In this document: positions 22,343-37,931 of the stretch, in pieces
Layout of the letters: every line of letters begins with the position of its first letter
How positions within the stretch are numbered: position 1 is the stretch's first letter
NCBI GenBank assembly: GCA_023213395.1
Contig: CM041465.1
Location: 213,845,741 to 213,909,740, forward strand
Source: Cycas panzhihuaensis
Lineage: Eukaryota; Cycadophyta
Direction: 5' to 3'
Length of the DNA stretch: 64,000 nucleotides
Made by a program: the position numbers and the translations under genes
The notes under the pieces: generated by a model
The model's input: only the letters and a program-made list of their open reading frames with translations
Told to the model about the DNA's origin: nothing
The model's database searches: none

Positions 22343-23079
22343 TTAAAAGGGAGTCCCGTGGTGAATACCTAGTGTTTTGAACTCTAGCATTAGAGGAGAA
22401 TAATTAGAGGCTAGCTTTAGAAGTACCTTTAGCTTGATGTCTTCATGGTGACTCATCCATTCATAGTTGATCAACATCCTGTCTAACTTTATTTGGATAT
22501 GGTTGTTCCCTAGTCTCCTATTTGACCAAGTGTACCTAGCCCCCCTAAGTAGGATATCCAGAAGCTCCCCTCTCTGTAAGAAGTCCCCCAGGTCTGACAT
22601 ACTCTTGGACCAACCCTCTTGACACCCTTTCTTTTCACATGTATATAGGGTCGAGTTTAAATCCCCTGCCACTAACCAGGGGCCTTTTAGTCTTTGTAGA
22701 TATCCACAATCCTATCCCACATATTCTTTCTTCCTTCCACCGACATAAGGGCACAAATATTAGTGGCCTACCATTAGATGTTTGTCCTTCTATAGGTAAA
22801 ACAAATGGTCATGAAGTGGTCTTCCTGGACCACACCTACCCCTTACAATATTCTTGGGTCCCAAAGGATAGCCATATCGCTTGAGCCAAGAGATCCCTCT
22901 TTGGCCAGCATTTCGCCATTCCTCTAGATCTTGTTTCTCACCTTTGACTCCTTAGCCTTCTCAAGTTTTGTTTCCTATAATAACATAATATTCCCTGCTA
23001 TTTTGATTCTCAAATCATTAACAATTCTCTGCTTAGAGGGGGCATTCAAGCCCCTAACATTTCAAGATAAAACCCTCAT
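22343..23079 (-). pseudogene. LINE endonuclease (APE-type) remnant, start of ORF2
   Basis: The ATG at 23079 opens MRVLS, a stop where Trp is expected, then NVRGLNAPSKQRIV, then LL, a TAG where Gln is expected, and ETKLEKA with the catalytic Glu. The C-terminal half, 22672-22343, reads AGDLNSTLYTCEKKG, ARYTWSN and KLDRMLI. The final SDH-type motif is S-N-Y at about 22400, losing both the Asp and the His of the active site through single transitions. The family is the apurinic-endonuclease-like nuclease that nicks target DNA to prime LINE copying. Confidence 0.85.
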
Positions 23080-23159
23080 AGTAAAACCCCCACTCCAGCT
23101 CTAAAGGGCCATCTTCTTCTCCTAAGGAATAGGCCTCCAATCATCCCTTCCTTTAGGGT

Positions 23160-23760
23160 ACTCTAATACCCTTGATTAATTTGGGATGTCATTTCCCTAT
23201 CTTGAATCACTTTCTTAAACGGTCTGCCGACCCTTTTATCGTTGCCTAGATCAGGGGCTTTCTTCATACTTGATGATTCCTCTTGAGGCCCTTTACCTCT
23301 TGTTATCTGCGTGCAAGCCCCACTAGGTGCCTTTCTTGGATCCCCTCTTTTAGATGGAACCTCCTCGACCACACAACCCATTCCAACCTCGCTCTCTGCC
23401 CCCCTAGCTGAGCGCCCTTGCTGCGACTCCCACTATCGTAGGGGCCCTACCTTCTCCTCACCTTCCTCTGAGAGATAATCCTCCTTATCCTAATTAATCT
23501 CCTTCATCTGCATTACTTGTGGAGTCTTAACTACCTTAGGTGGGGCCTCCTTAACCCTCCTCTCTTCGTTAATGTGTTCCTCTTCCATAACTACTAGCCC
23601 TTGTTGCCTTTCCCCTTGACTTCTAGGTCGCTCCTTCTCCTCCGCTTCCTTTTGTATGAGCATCTCCTCACCCTGAGGAGATGCATCTACCTTGGACCAC
23701 AGGGAAATAACCATGTTTGCTTTTGCCCTAGAATCTTTAGTGGCTTTACTCAGGCCTCCC
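23160..23760 (-). pseudogene. LINE ORF1 C-terminal remnant
   Basis: Two open stretches on the minus strand (23714-23490 and 23381-23163) encode a Glu/Lys/Arg/Pro-rich, low-complexity protein lying just 5' of ORF2. This is the usual composition of the tail of plant LINE ORF1 behind its DUF4283 and zinc knuckle. No zinc knuckle is visible here. The element is cut off at 23783, so the N-terminal domain is missing. Confidence 0.55.
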
Positions 23761-23783
23761 TTCTCTCCATCCTCGACGATATT

Positions 23784-23942
23784 CCATCAAACAAATCATA
23801 TTAATCTATAATTATTTATAGATGTTTTGATGAGAAGAATATATTTGATTGACTTTAAATACTTGTTTATATTAAAACAAAATGATCAATTGCTCAACAC
23901 TCATATTCTAATATTAAGATAAAATTGCTAGGGTAATGGATA

Positions 23943-23960
<18 letters not shown>
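23784..23960. repeat. Long direct repeat, right copy, flanking the LINE
   Basis: Gap-free match to 18474-18650 (about 90% by eye), running from CATCAAACAAATCATA to GGATACCACACACACA. It then leads into the long (CA/TA)n array. Confidence 0.85.
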
Positions 23961-27410
<3,450 letters not shown>

Positions 27411-29333
27411 TGATTGATTGTCTTTCTATATATAATATTTTAAATTCAAACACCTAAGAAGTGATTGATTAGTTCATGCATGCATGTTTTTTGTTAGGTC
27501 AACTCATTATTTATTGTTGACTAGCTCATTATTTGTCTCTTAACACATTAACATATAGGATCATATTGGATAAACTTACTAGCAACTTAGTTAGACATGT
27601 TGGTTATGTTCATTTCATTATGTTTAATCCATTTGAAAGTTTATTTAGACTAATTCATTAACATAAATGCTATGTAATTTAATTTTAATTATATAGCGTA
27701 GATCTTCATGTTACCATTTCCCACCCACTTTATTTGATGTCTTAATGTTATTTAGGAAATTGGTATTTTTTTACTAATTATTAATATTCAAAGAGGGCAT
27801 TTAGAATATGCTTTTAATTAATTTTCATTTCTTGCATATATTATTACTATTTAAATTTGATCCATAAGCATGAACCCATAACTTATCTCTTTTATTATAC
27901 TTCTAAAGTTTCTTTCTTAAAGTATTCTAGCTTATGGTTTTTAATATGCTAAATGAACTTGTTGATTTTATTAATAATTGCCTATAAGATTTGGGTGATG
28001 AAAGTGGTACTTGCACACACCTCTAGCGAGATTTTCTCACTTGTCAAATAGGAAGTCTCATAATAATACTGCTTCTACTCTAATTATTCATTAGAATCAT
28101 TGATTAAAATATATACAATATTGGTTTCTACAAATCTTATACTTAATAGAATCTCTAAAATGTGCATAATATTATGTCCTCCATTATAAGACATAAGGAT
28201 AAGGAGAAAGGTAAGGAATTTATGATGTCAGATTGTGCGATATCCATCATAAATAACTTTGGCTCTATTCGCAATCCTATTCTCATGTATCACATTATAT
28301 ACATAATTAATAAAAATATTTACTCTCTACTTATAACTAGGAAAATATTATTCTCTCATATATCTATATAACCTATTATCTTATTATGCAACTCGGTTCT
28401 AATGGATGTATGACAATGGAGAATATGGGCTCATTGAGAAACATTCAACCTCCCTTTCATATACTATTAAACATATTCCTTTTGTTTTATATATGACCAT
28501 TCAATCAATATAATTTCATCACGAAGTGCCATTTCACTTTTAAAAATAAGATAGAATTAGATGATACTCTATAATTAAACTTCAAATATATACTTCTTGA
28601 TCAAGTATGCTTCTTTGATAAAACTGTCCTATATTGGTCACATGACAAAATGATTGATTTAAAATTCCTATCACATTAAATAATAACAACATAAAAATGA
28701 CCTTATCTACATGTCATTTCACTTGTATGCAATATAAACTCTTAAAAGTTGATTACGATGAATACTTGCTTTCCTCCCTTCTTTCATTTCCATAATGTTT
28801 GCTTTAGATACTTTTCAACCCCATAAGAATTACTTTTAAGTTTACTAGTAAATGAAAAGAGGTTACTAATGAAATCACGCCAAGCATAAACATCATTTCA
28901 AAATTTCCTTGTAAATTTAATTGCCTCCAAGGCCAATTCTTGAATTTTGGATCTTACTTTTTGAAAGAGTGGGTTCTAAAACCTTAGGGGGAACACCTTG
29001 TGCATGCCATGTAATGCTTAGATAGTAAATTAATTAATCATTATAAATAACTTAAATTCTTAAATTATTTATTATATGTTATTTAACATGCAATGCGATA
29101 GCATTAATCACAATTGATGCTCTCCTTAATTGGATATTTAATTATCTTTTAGTTCAATTATTTTTCAATAATCTTCTTAATCAACATGAGTTTATATAAA
29201 TGAATTTCAATTATACTACAAAACACTCACACTCTTTACTCTCCTTATGGAATCTCCTATGCTCCTTTTATCCTTAGTGAAGGACATTTCATTACCAAAC
29301 TTTAACTCCAAAAGAAAAGAAAACATTGTATCC
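27411..29333. other. AT-rich stretch without a recognised gene
   Basis: No frame with family motifs. A 69-codon frame at 28162-28371 is Ile/Lys/Asn-rich, as expected by chance in such DNA. Nothing else is supported. Confidence 0.5.
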
Positions 29334-29528
29334 ACAAGTTTTAATAAGAAATAAATTTTACCATCCTATTATGGTTGCTCACATCAATGTTGGGGCCTAC
29401 AAGTTTTAACAAGAAGTCATGATCTACCGTCTTATGATCAGTACCTAAGTCAATGTTGGGGCCTACATGTATTAACAAGTCATAGTGTACCATCTTATGG
29501 TACTACTTAGGTTAATGTTTGGGGGCTT
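29334..29528. repeat. Tandem repeat, ~63-bp unit, three copies
   Basis: Each unit has a TTTTAAYAAG-type start, then a variable middle (CTACCGTCTTATGATCAG in unit 2) and then CAATGTTGGGGCCTAC. The first two units end CAATGTTGGGGCCTAC (29385-29400 and 29450-29465), and the third ends TAATGTTTGGGGGC. Units differ at many positions, so the array is old. Confidence 0.7.
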
Positions 29529-29739
29529 TTGTAATAATGAATGGTAGTCTTACAGATTTTGTTCATTCCAAGCTCAAGCATGGACATATTTGGTAGTTTT
29601 CGATTATTTAAATGAGGAGAGATGTTTTTACATTTCTCGAGAAGCCAAGGTTGGGGAAAGTGGGGGGTGGAAATTTTCACATACAAGGTAAAGACACGAT
29701 GTAGCTTACTACCTTGACACCTAGAATTCACAAAACCCA

Positions 29740-30890
29740 TGTAGCATGCGCGTGTGAAAGGACCGAATGGTACCAGGCAACCTACCTTGCATGGAATTTA
29801 TAGCATTAATTCCTTGATGACTTTATCCCTAGCTTACCTTTTACGCAGTGTGGCCTTACATCTATGGGGTCCATTATACTTTGGGTGGGTGGATCGGGTA
29901 TCAGATTATGTTGTGTCAGACCTTTGTCGCAGGTCAATAATAACTTCGATGGAGATCCAACAAAAGAAAATGGACGATGGAAAGACCGCAGGAGAATCGA
30001 TCCATCACAAATTGTGCATCTGGCCTTGTGGTACCCATTCATCCGTATTGATTGTACGCAGAAAGTAGAATACGAATGTGTTTTGAACGAGGTAAGTCGA
30101 GCCATCCCAAGTTTTTAGTTTTACATGCAGGTGGCCAAGAATTTTAACCGGAGCAGGACGAACCCGGCACCATGTCGGTTCCCCTGACGCGTCTCTGCAG
30201 AAGGAATCCCGAAAAGAGGAATGGGGTCGGTCGTGTAGTGCGGAATCCATGCGCAGCAAATGCCTACAAACAAAAGTCTTGGAAGCTTTTGGCCGTGCAG
30301 TGATGATTCTTTGCATTGGGAAGCGAAACCCTCAAAAGGAAATGGTCTGCACCCTTCTATTATTACTCAATAAAACGGGAATCTGGACGATGATGGTGGT
30401 GTAGGGGAATGCGAAAGTCTTTGGATTTATTATAACGTTGCAGGAGCCTCAGAAAATGATGATCTTCTTCGCAGTCACCTGGCGGTTAATAAAATGGCAT
30501 CTCGGTTCTTCTTCTTCTTCTGGGGCAGAATGGCAGGGCCGTGTTTCAGTTTTTGACCGTTACGAGCGGGCGGGGCCCATGGACCGTAGGACGTGTGGTG
30601 TCCACGTGCTCTGTTAAACTTCAGATATTTTTAAACAAGTGGGACGGTTGGTTGGGTTTGTGTGTGAAGCAGCCTGAAAGGCAGCAGCAGTTGGCAGTGG
30701 TCACTAGGAAGCGGGGATGGGGAGTGGGGAGAATCAGAATCCGTGACCTGCCTGACGTTATGTGCTTTTTTAGCCTGCAGTTTTATGAAACCAGAGATAC
30801 CCGGGAGGCATTTTATCTTCGTTTGAGCAGCCCAAGGTTTCCTATAATTACATTTGGGGTGTTTCCCAAAATCTCCATTGAAGTCTAATA
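29740..30890. promoter_or_regulatory. CpG-rich island with promoter-like motifs
   Basis: About 45 CpG dinucleotides by eye in ~950 bp (29890-30840), while the DNA around it has only a handful per kilobase. It includes ACGCGT (30188), a G-box CACGTG (30604-30609), GC-rich GAGCGGGCGGGGCC (30564-30577) and a (TTC)5 tract near 30507. No transposon motif is visible. This suggests low-copy, less-methylated DNA such as the 5' region of a host gene or a gene relic. The direction is not certain. Confidence 0.45.
29864..30092 (+). CDS. Candidate exon of an unrecognised gene
   Basis: An open frame from 29864 contains QVNNNFDGDPTKENGRWKD, then RRRIDPSQIVHLALWYPFIR and CTQKVEYECVLNE, and meets a perfect plant donor GAG|GTAAGT at about 30090-30097. 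The charged, non-repetitive composition is unlike neighbouring noncoding DNA. The downstream frame 30541-30888 could be later sequence, but no clear acceptor joins them. Opposite-strand frames (30105-29806 and 30316-30005) overlap, so the coding strand is uncertain. I recognise no family. The frame may equally be transcribed leader or chance. Confidence 0.2.
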
Positions 30891-33621
30891 AATGGCCCTT
30901 TAATTGCTTAGAAAATTATAACACCCAGAGCACAAAAGGATCCAAAATACAAAGACTTTCGCAATGCAATCTGGCGTGAGGAGGAATATGCTTGCCTTCG
31001 TGCTTATTTATTGTCAATTAGGTGGTCCATCCACTGCACTCCTTGTGCCTTTAACCACAACTTGTTCATCAATTGCCCTTGGTTTGTTTAACAATTTGAA
31101 TAGTAGTTTTGAAGGTTTTTCATCCTAGTCTTTTGGGTGGTGTTGGTTTTAGAGGCCATGGAAAAAAGGCATACCATTGATGATAATTTGGGGAATCAAA
31201 GTTGTCTCAATGTTGGTCGAGTGGATGAAAATTTTGTGGGCTCCGCTATATATTGCTCTTTACTCTTCTTTGATTGCTTGGGGGCATACCCTTCCACTTT
31301 CCCTTGAGGTGAATGAGCATTTGCAGCTTTAATAATAAAATTGAGGACAATCTAGTAGATTACCAAGCAATATGAAACTTTTGAAATGTGTTTTAGCATA
31401 TTAATTTTTATCACATGAGCAATCAAGGAAGCTTGAAATTAGACAAATCAAGGTGCTCGAGCACCTCAAAAAGCCAAATATTAATTGAATCCCTATTATA
31501 AGTTAGAAAAAAGGGATAAAGAATCCAATGCACCTCTTCAAATGTATACGATCAACCTATTGAAATAATAGGTTTCAGAGATATATTCCACCATAGCAAT
31601 AAGCTCCATCTTCTTATTAAATTGAGTTGCATTTTAATATTGTAACAAAAAGTAATTCACATAATATTCATCAATTCAACAATATGAAGCAAATCATAAA
31701 GCCAAAGTAGGTTTAGTCTTTGGGCAAGGTGTTGGAGTTTCCATTCTATAGTCCAAAATTTAAATTCTACAAAGGCATATGTTGTGTGTTGTCTTGATGT
31801 GTGGATTTGACATACACCACATGTCAAATATATTGGCAAGTGTATGCATGTAATATTTTTTGATATATCAAAACATTATTCAATTAAAAGAATAAGAAGA
31901 AGCAAATCATAAAAATCCTTACCATACTTAAAAGCAACTCAATGAAAGTAGGCCAATATATATAAGATCAAGGTTGTGAGCAATATTGGGCATTTAGATG
32001 TTCATTTGTGATCTTTTTTTTTTTAAGGTAAAACATATGTCATTAAGTTATAAAATCAATTGCAATACAAGAGGCTAAAGAGCCCATTAGAAAATATCCC
32101 CACACAAAGGAAAAAGCAAGTTGCAAGGAGTTGTAGGTCAAGCATGATTGATGGGTAATAGAAAATTGCGCTTAATTATAATTAATTTTCTTGCTGAGTA
32201 TCATAGAATATTGTATATTGATATAGGCAAGAGACTTCAATGTAAAGGAAGTATCATATAAAATGAGTTGGTTCAAGACGTTAAGAATGTGGATAAGATT
32301 ATCTAGATCCTTATTTATTATTAATAACATGTGAGAATGATTACTGAGCAAACAATAGAAAATAGCACCCTTTTTGTTGCAAATAATTGATTCATTAATT
32401 CAAAAATTTTACATATATGGTATTATTAAAAAAAAAAAAACTAGGAGAGAATGGCATCTCCACCATTCTATTCTACAATTACATCAAAAACTCCCCTCAT
32501 AGGGAATGCATCAAAATATAATTATAATAAAGCCTTATAGGTTCACGACTAAACACCATAAATTAGGTGGACTCCTACTCCCATCCACTAATAGAAGGAA
32601 TATATCCTTAACCCCAACCATTATATCTTTTATTAGTGAGATACTCTCTCAGCTTCTACCCTTTGTAAGTGACAAGTTTAATGTTGATCAATGCTAACAC
32701 TTGGATGATGCTCTACCCATTCAATTTCAAATTGACCAACTAGCTTGGGTATGAGAAATCAAGTGGTGTTATCGTTGAGGCAAGGATGAGTAATTGCATC
32801 TTCAACTACTCCTCCCATCTAGAGCAACTTTATTGAGGTTCAACCAACCTTGAGCTTCCTTTTTTTAGTGGGACTATAGACACAGTGTAGGGCATTGGGC
32901 CCTAGTACATATAAGCTCAAGTAGGTGAGTCAATTCCACCTAGAATTTGTGAGCTTCAACATTGATCTACAAGGCACATGCGTTAAGGATTATTAGGAAT
33001 AGATGATATAGGAAGGTATGCATGGGTGTTTGTGTTGGAAAAATATAGTATTTCTAAATTTCTAGATTGCATATAAGACCGCAATTCTTAAAAGCTCTCA
33101 GGCATATTAAAACATGGTAGAGAAGACCAGGGTATCTCTAAGGAAGACAACATTCCATTCTATGTCTGTGATCACTATTGATTAGATAAAAGTGCTAACT
33201 AAGCTTTATAACGATCTAATGAAGAACAACACCAAAATATGTGGAGTATCATTTCTTTATGACAATAAAGCGTGTGTGCCATATTGTTACAACACAATTT
33301 GACTAGATAGCCTTTGACTACTAGTCCATCATGGAGAGTTGACCAAGTAAAAAATATCTTGGATTTTACAGGTAGCTACTATAGTCTTTTAAAACAATAT
33401 CTTCAGGTCAACTCATTACATTTACTATCTTGTATTTTGTTTAGCCTATTTGCTATCCTATCACAATTGATAAGATTTTAGTAAACATGTGTAGTAGAGA
33501 ATCTCTTAAATGGTTTTGAATGATTCTAGGCCCAGTCACACTACTTGAGATTCGCCTATGGTTTCCACCACACAAGAGTCTTATCAAATATTTATACCAC
33601 CTTAGATAATTCTTTATTATA
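30891..33621. other. No recognised gene; poly(T) and poly(A) tracts
   Basis: AT-rich with only short frames. A T-run at 32013-32024 and an A-run at 32428-32440 could be tails of small retroposed copies. Neither has a recognisable body. Confidence 0.4.
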
Positions 33622-33626
33622 GAGGC
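33622..33626. repeat. Target-site duplication of element B, left (GAGGC)
   Basis: GAGGC before the left LTR and GAGGT (46919-46923) after the right LTR. They differ by one C/T transition. Five bases is normal for Ty3/gypsy. Confidence 0.5.
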
Positions 33627-33951
33627 TAAAATTGATTTTGCTATAATAATTTCCAATCCTCTAATAAAAGTTGAATCTCCATAAGGAAATTACACAAGTG
33701 CAAAATCACTTTATATTGTTGGGCCACTTTGAGGGGGCAACCTCTAATACACAATATCTCAATGCTCAAAAGATGTCCTTTATAAGAGTGTAGAGGACAT
33801 ATATATAAGGTTACTAAGGCTACTCATCCCTCTTGACTAATGCATATGGGACAATTACAATAAGATACTAGTGAAGAAGAAGAAGAAGAAGATACATTAA
33901 AGAGAGAAGAGAAGGAATGTAACATATTGAAAGCGAGTCTGATACATAACA
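33627..33951 (-). repeat. Element B 3' LTR
   Basis: Matches 46602-46918 along its length, sharing TAATAAAAGTTGAATCTCCA, CTCATCCCTCTTGACTAAT and a (GAA)n tract. On the minus strand it starts TGTTATGTATC right after a purine-rich tract (33966-33952, AAGGGAGGAACT). The plus-strand TATATATAAGG near 33800 falls in the expected promoter part. Confidence 0.8.
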
Positions 33952-34049
33952 AGTTCCTCCCTTAAAAATCTTTGCCCTTAAATATTAAGTAATTTAGGAT
34001 ATTCTTAAGACAATTTGCTCACCCTCTTATGTTGAATCTTCCCATGATA

Positions 34050-35010
34050 ACTACTTCCATTTGATGAGGTACTTTTGAATCTATTAGGAATGTAAGTTTT
34101 GCATCCTTACCTCAGGGATTTGTTCTGGTATCAAATGGAGTTGTGCTTCATCATCCAAGAGTGGGAGTTCAATCTGTGTGTGTGCTTATTAGCCAATGAC
34201 CCTTTTTAAATAGGATATATGAAAGATATTATGGAGCTTAGATGTTGCTAGCAACTCCAAGGCATAGGCTACCTCACCCATATACTTAAGGACCTAATAT
34301 GGCCTATAGAGTCTTGGCACAAGCTTATGTTTAGTGTCTCCTTTAAGTGATGTTTGCTTATAAGGTTGTAGCTAGAGGTAGACCAATCTCTTAGTTGGAA
34401 CATTTGCCCACTTTATTTTTTGTCTGTTTATTGTTTCATCCTATTTTGAGCCAAGTTGAGGTTATAATTTAGTATATGGAGTACGTCAACTTGTTGTTAT
34501 AGATGCTCCTCCACTACTTGCACCCTTGAAGTTTGCATGATATAATTTTTTATGGTTGGCAGTGGATACCCATATAAAGCCTAAAATGGGGTCATTTTTA
34601 TAGACATATAAGAAGTTATATTTTACCACCATTCCGCTAAAGGAAGCCATTGATACCAATGATTCTATTTATTGAGATATAACAATGAATATATCCCGTT
34701 AAACACTTGTTGACTATCTTCATTTGTCTGTCTATTTATGGATGGTAGGATGAGCTCATAGTTAGCTTGGCACCTAATGTTTAGAAAAGTTCTATCCAAA
34801 ATTAGTTGGTGAATTTAGGATCCCTATCACTAACAATCTTTTTTGGCATTCCATGGAGTTGATGTATTTCCTTCAAGAATATTTCAATAATCTATTTTGC
34901 CTTATAAGTAGATTAAATGGCACAAAAATGAGCATATTTTGTTAACTTATCTACCATAAGAAAGATTGTATTTCTTCCATTTGATTTGGGTAATCCTATG
35001 ATAAAATCCA
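34050..35010 (-). pseudogene. Element B integrase and C-terminal remnant
   Basis: On the minus strand, KKIVSDRDPKFTN (~34845-34805) holds the second catalytic Asp in the usual SDRDPKF setting. A degraded SSYHP-x-x-D region follows about 34755-34725. Segments at 34600-34540 and 34340-34060 align in order with the integrase C-terminal part of element C. The first Asp region (IPMDF-like, ~35000) is only partly readable. The frame is shifted many times. Confidence 0.65.
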
Positions 35011-35059
35011 TGGATATCTCTTCCCATTTGTGATCAGGTACAGGTAGAGGTAGTAGTAG

Positions 35060-35480
35060 TCTAGGAATTATTTTAGACTATCATAATCAATTTTTATCTT
35101 GAAGTGTACCCCAAGAAGGTATTAATGACATTTTTTGGTTGCATATAAGATTGTCATCATTTCCTTTTCATAGGTGGACTTACGTAAGTCCCTCAATTGT
35201 AGCCTTTGACTCTCAAAAGCTAAGGGTCATCTATCTTACATGAGTAACACTCCCAACCCCTATCTTGAGGCATCACATTTAATAGTAAATATTTTGGTGA
35301 AGTTGGGTGTTGCTAACACTGGCATAGTAGTCATGGCTTCTTTTAGTATTGCAAAGGCTTCACTTGCCATCATTGTCCACTAGAATGAGTCATTCTTAAG
35401 CAATTATATTATGGGTGTTGCTATCCTAGTATATCTCTTAAAAAAGATTTGGTAGTATCCTGTCAATCCCACGAATCCTC
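35060..35480 (-). pseudogene. Element B RNase H remnant
   Basis: About 35300-35080 on the minus strand reads IKCDASR, then LAFESQRLQLRDLRKSTYEK, EMMTILYATKK, YLLG and [11 protein letters not shown]. This is the RT-linked RNase H with CDAS, the STYEKE Glu and the TD-x-x-SL motif (here IDYDSL). Stops replace several codons. It lies directly 3' of the RT. Confidence 0.75.
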
Positions 35481-36180
35481 GAAGATCTTTAATGTTTTTA
35501 AGTTGGGCCTAGTTCTATACAGTGACAATCTTTTTTGGGTTAACCTTTACTCCATTTTTAGAAATCATATACCCTAAGTATTTTGACTCCTTACCAAAAT
35601 TACATTTGAATATTTTAATATATAGTTGGTTATCTTCCAACAATTTCAAGGCCTTATCCACATGTTGAAAATGCTCTTCGATTGTTTGACTATATATGAG
35701 GATGCCATTAAAAAGACCAAGATAAATTTCCTTAAGTACAGATAGAAGATTTTATTTATAAGTCTTTGGAATATGGCTAGTACATTAGTAAGGCCAAAGG
35801 GTATAACTAGGAATTCATAATGACCATGGGTTTGAAAGGCTATTTTGTGCACATCTTCTATCTTGACCTTAATTTGGTAATAACCAGATCAAAGATCTAA
35901 AGATGTGAATATAGTTGTACCATGTAATTCATCAATCACTAAAATAGAAAATTTATCCTTGATTGTGTTTTTGTTTAACTCCCTATAATTAACATACATC
36001 TAAAATGGTCCATCCTTTTTTCTGACTGGTATGATTGGGGCAAAAAAGGCACTTTTTCTCTCTTGGACAACACTTGCATCTAGTAATTCATATACCAAAC
36101 TTTTAATTTTATTCTTTTTTGGGTATAAATACTTGTATGGTTGTATGCTAAGTGGGTGACTCCTAGGGACAAGCTCAATG
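35481..36180 (-). pseudogene. Element B reverse transcriptase remnant
   Basis: Reads YVNYRELNKNTIKDKF (~35990), IDELHGTTIFTSLDL (~35925) with a stop before [28 protein letters not shown] (35840-35790), [11 protein letters not shown], then [11 protein letters not shown] where the YxDD box is expected, so both Asp are lost. This is a gypsy-type RT by its FGLTN and SGYYQ motifs. Too decayed to function. Confidence 0.8.
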
Positions 36181-36509
36181 ACATGGTTGTGCTCTTATTG
36201 TAGTGGGAGTTCTTTGGGGTCTTTGTCAAAGACTTAAGGATGGTTTAGTAGAACTTCTTATAATTTTAGTAATAGGTGAATATTATTAGTTATGTATTTT
36301 CCAATTAGGTAATGTTGACATGTGATTGCATAATACCTTACAATTAGCCCTGTGCTTCCCTTCTGTATCAACTTCTCCATCCTATGTTATCTAGCGACTT
36401 GTGATGGAGGTGGGGTGATTCCATTAAGTTGGTACTCTTAACCTTCTAAATTGAATTGAATGAACAACTCTTATAGGTTAAGTTGAATGGTGCTAAGTAT
36501 CTTTAATTA

Positions 36510-36746
36510 TTAAACTCCTAAAACCACATTGATACCTCTAATGAGAATTACAAATATTAAAGTTAATAAATGATACTCTCCCATGGTAAGCTTGATATTA
36601 TGGCATTTTCCACCACAAGATAGTGTTCTTCTACTAGCGACCATGACTAGGAAGTTCTTTATTAGATATATGAAACAATTGAACTCTTCATCCAGTTTCC
36701 TATTAATGAAATTATGGGTGCTTCTTAAGTCAATTAAGATAACCAC
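36510..36746 (-). pseudogene. Element B protease remnant
   Basis: An open frame of 78 codons reads ILIDLRSTHNFINRKL, corresponding to the D-S/T-G-S-T-H-N-F-I active-site loop of plant gypsy proteases. The Asp is kept but the S-G is changed to L-R. It ends with the flap and second motif region (ILIRGINVVLGV). It sits between gag and RT. Confidence 0.75.
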
Positions 36747-36849
36747 TTGTTTTTTCTTGATATACCCAATAATTTTAAGAATTTAAGGAGTTGCAATTCT
36801 AACTAAGGCATGGATTGAGATGGATGTAATATCTTCATCACCATCTATT

Positions 36850-37530
36850 CATGATTCTGGTGACTGGAACATGTTCATGTGGTTGTTCTAGAATATTTTC
36901 TTCTCTTATTTCTCATCCTATCTATCCCCGATGATAAATAATTATTTCTTAGAACATCGATGGTCCTTGTGCTATTTTTTGGTTGCATCTAAAGCACAAC
37001 CCTTTTGAACTATTCTCATTAACTTCTTGTATGGTTATTCATCAAATAATTAGTAAGTGCAACATGATAGGGGTATGTAATGTATGTGATGGTATTCTCT
37101 TATATGTATATGATTGCATGGATTGTTAGGATACCTTACTTTTTACTTCAATATAGTGTGCTAGTCTTATGGCTTGTGTGATCTATGTAGGATTCAAAAG
37201 ATAGAGTTTATGTTTAATCTCATCTCAAAGTCTACCAATGTATAGTTCTAGCATTTGTTCCTCAAGTTCTCAACTCGCGTGGAGAGGTATTGGTATGTAG
37301 AGGTACACTCTAAAATTGTGTTGTCTTTTTAAATCTTAGTGAGCTGACTAAAATAGTCATTACCCCAAATATTATCATATTGGATCTCATGGTCCTTGAC
37401 AGAATAGTCCCAATTATAATTTAGTCCATTGACCTTCTTCTTCACCCATTAGTACCACTAGTAAGGCTCATATTCCATATGAAGAGAGACTATTAATATC
37501 TTTTTATCTTTTGGGATTTGGTAAAGGGTA
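36850..37530 (-). pseudogene. Element B gag, 3' portion (cut by copia insertion)
   Basis: Leftward from 37530: TLYQIPKDKKILIVSLHMEY, then a WY-containing stretch, the middle of a plant gypsy gag. Lys/His/Cys-rich sequence about 36990-36890 marks the degraded zinc-knuckle region. It continues the reading that stops at 44944 on the far side of the copia element. Confidence 0.6.
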
Positions 37531-37535
37531 AAGTA
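37531..37535. repeat. Copia target-site duplication, left (AAGTA)
   Basis: AAGTA here and AAGTA at 44939-44943 immediately flank the two copia LTRs. They are identical. Confidence 0.9.
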
Positions 37536-37919
37536 TATTAAAACTATTTAATAGAACCTTCATTCCTTATACATTTATAATTTTATGTATATGTTATTTT
37601 TAAGAACCCTTGATGTAATTTAATCTTATTTGATATTAAGGTCAGATCTGCCTCATGTGCCATTAAGTTAGCCTATCAAATGTCATGTCATAGGGGTGGA
37701 TGGCCTATATATTATGCCCCATACCTTTGTACAATATATTATTCTGATGTTAATGCAGAAGCTCTACCCAAAAGAGAGCCTTACAATGTGATGAATTCAC
37801 TTGTAATATTGTCAGTCATTTTGTTTTATTTATTTGCATGCTTCTTTGATTATTTCAATCATTTTGCTTGATATTTATTGATTAGTGCATATGTATTAAA
37901 GATTTTGATGTTCTTAACA
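37536..37919 (+). repeat. Copia 5' LTR
   Basis: 384 bp. It starts TATTAAAAC (3' LTR: TGTTAAAAC, so the first G has become A) and ends TTCTTAACA. It contains TATATATTATGCCCC, a possible TATA region. Confidence 0.92.
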
Positions 37920-37931
37920 TAGTATCAGAGC
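37920..37931 (+). other. Copia primer-binding site
   Basis: TAGTATCAGAGC abuts the 5' LTR and matches the initiator-Met tRNA site TGGTATCAGAGC except for one G-to-A change. Confidence 0.85.

Larger units (their letters stand above)
18731..23783 (-). mobile_element. 5'-truncated L1-type LINE, minus strand
   Basis: A T-run at 18731-18743 is the poly(A) tail. Going leftward from 23783, the strand carries the C-terminal part of ORF1, then ORF2 with endonuclease, RT, zinc-knuckle (zf-RVT) and RNase H. The DUF4283 part of ORF1 is missing, so the copy is truncated at its 5' end, as is usual for target-primed insertion. Direct repeats flank it (18474-18650 and 23784-23960). Stops and frameshifts are frequent. 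Confidence 0.9.

Noticed and set aside
32013-32440. A small retroposon between the T-run and the A-run
   Set aside because: The two tails face opposite ways and no body, promoter boxes or target duplication can be recognised.
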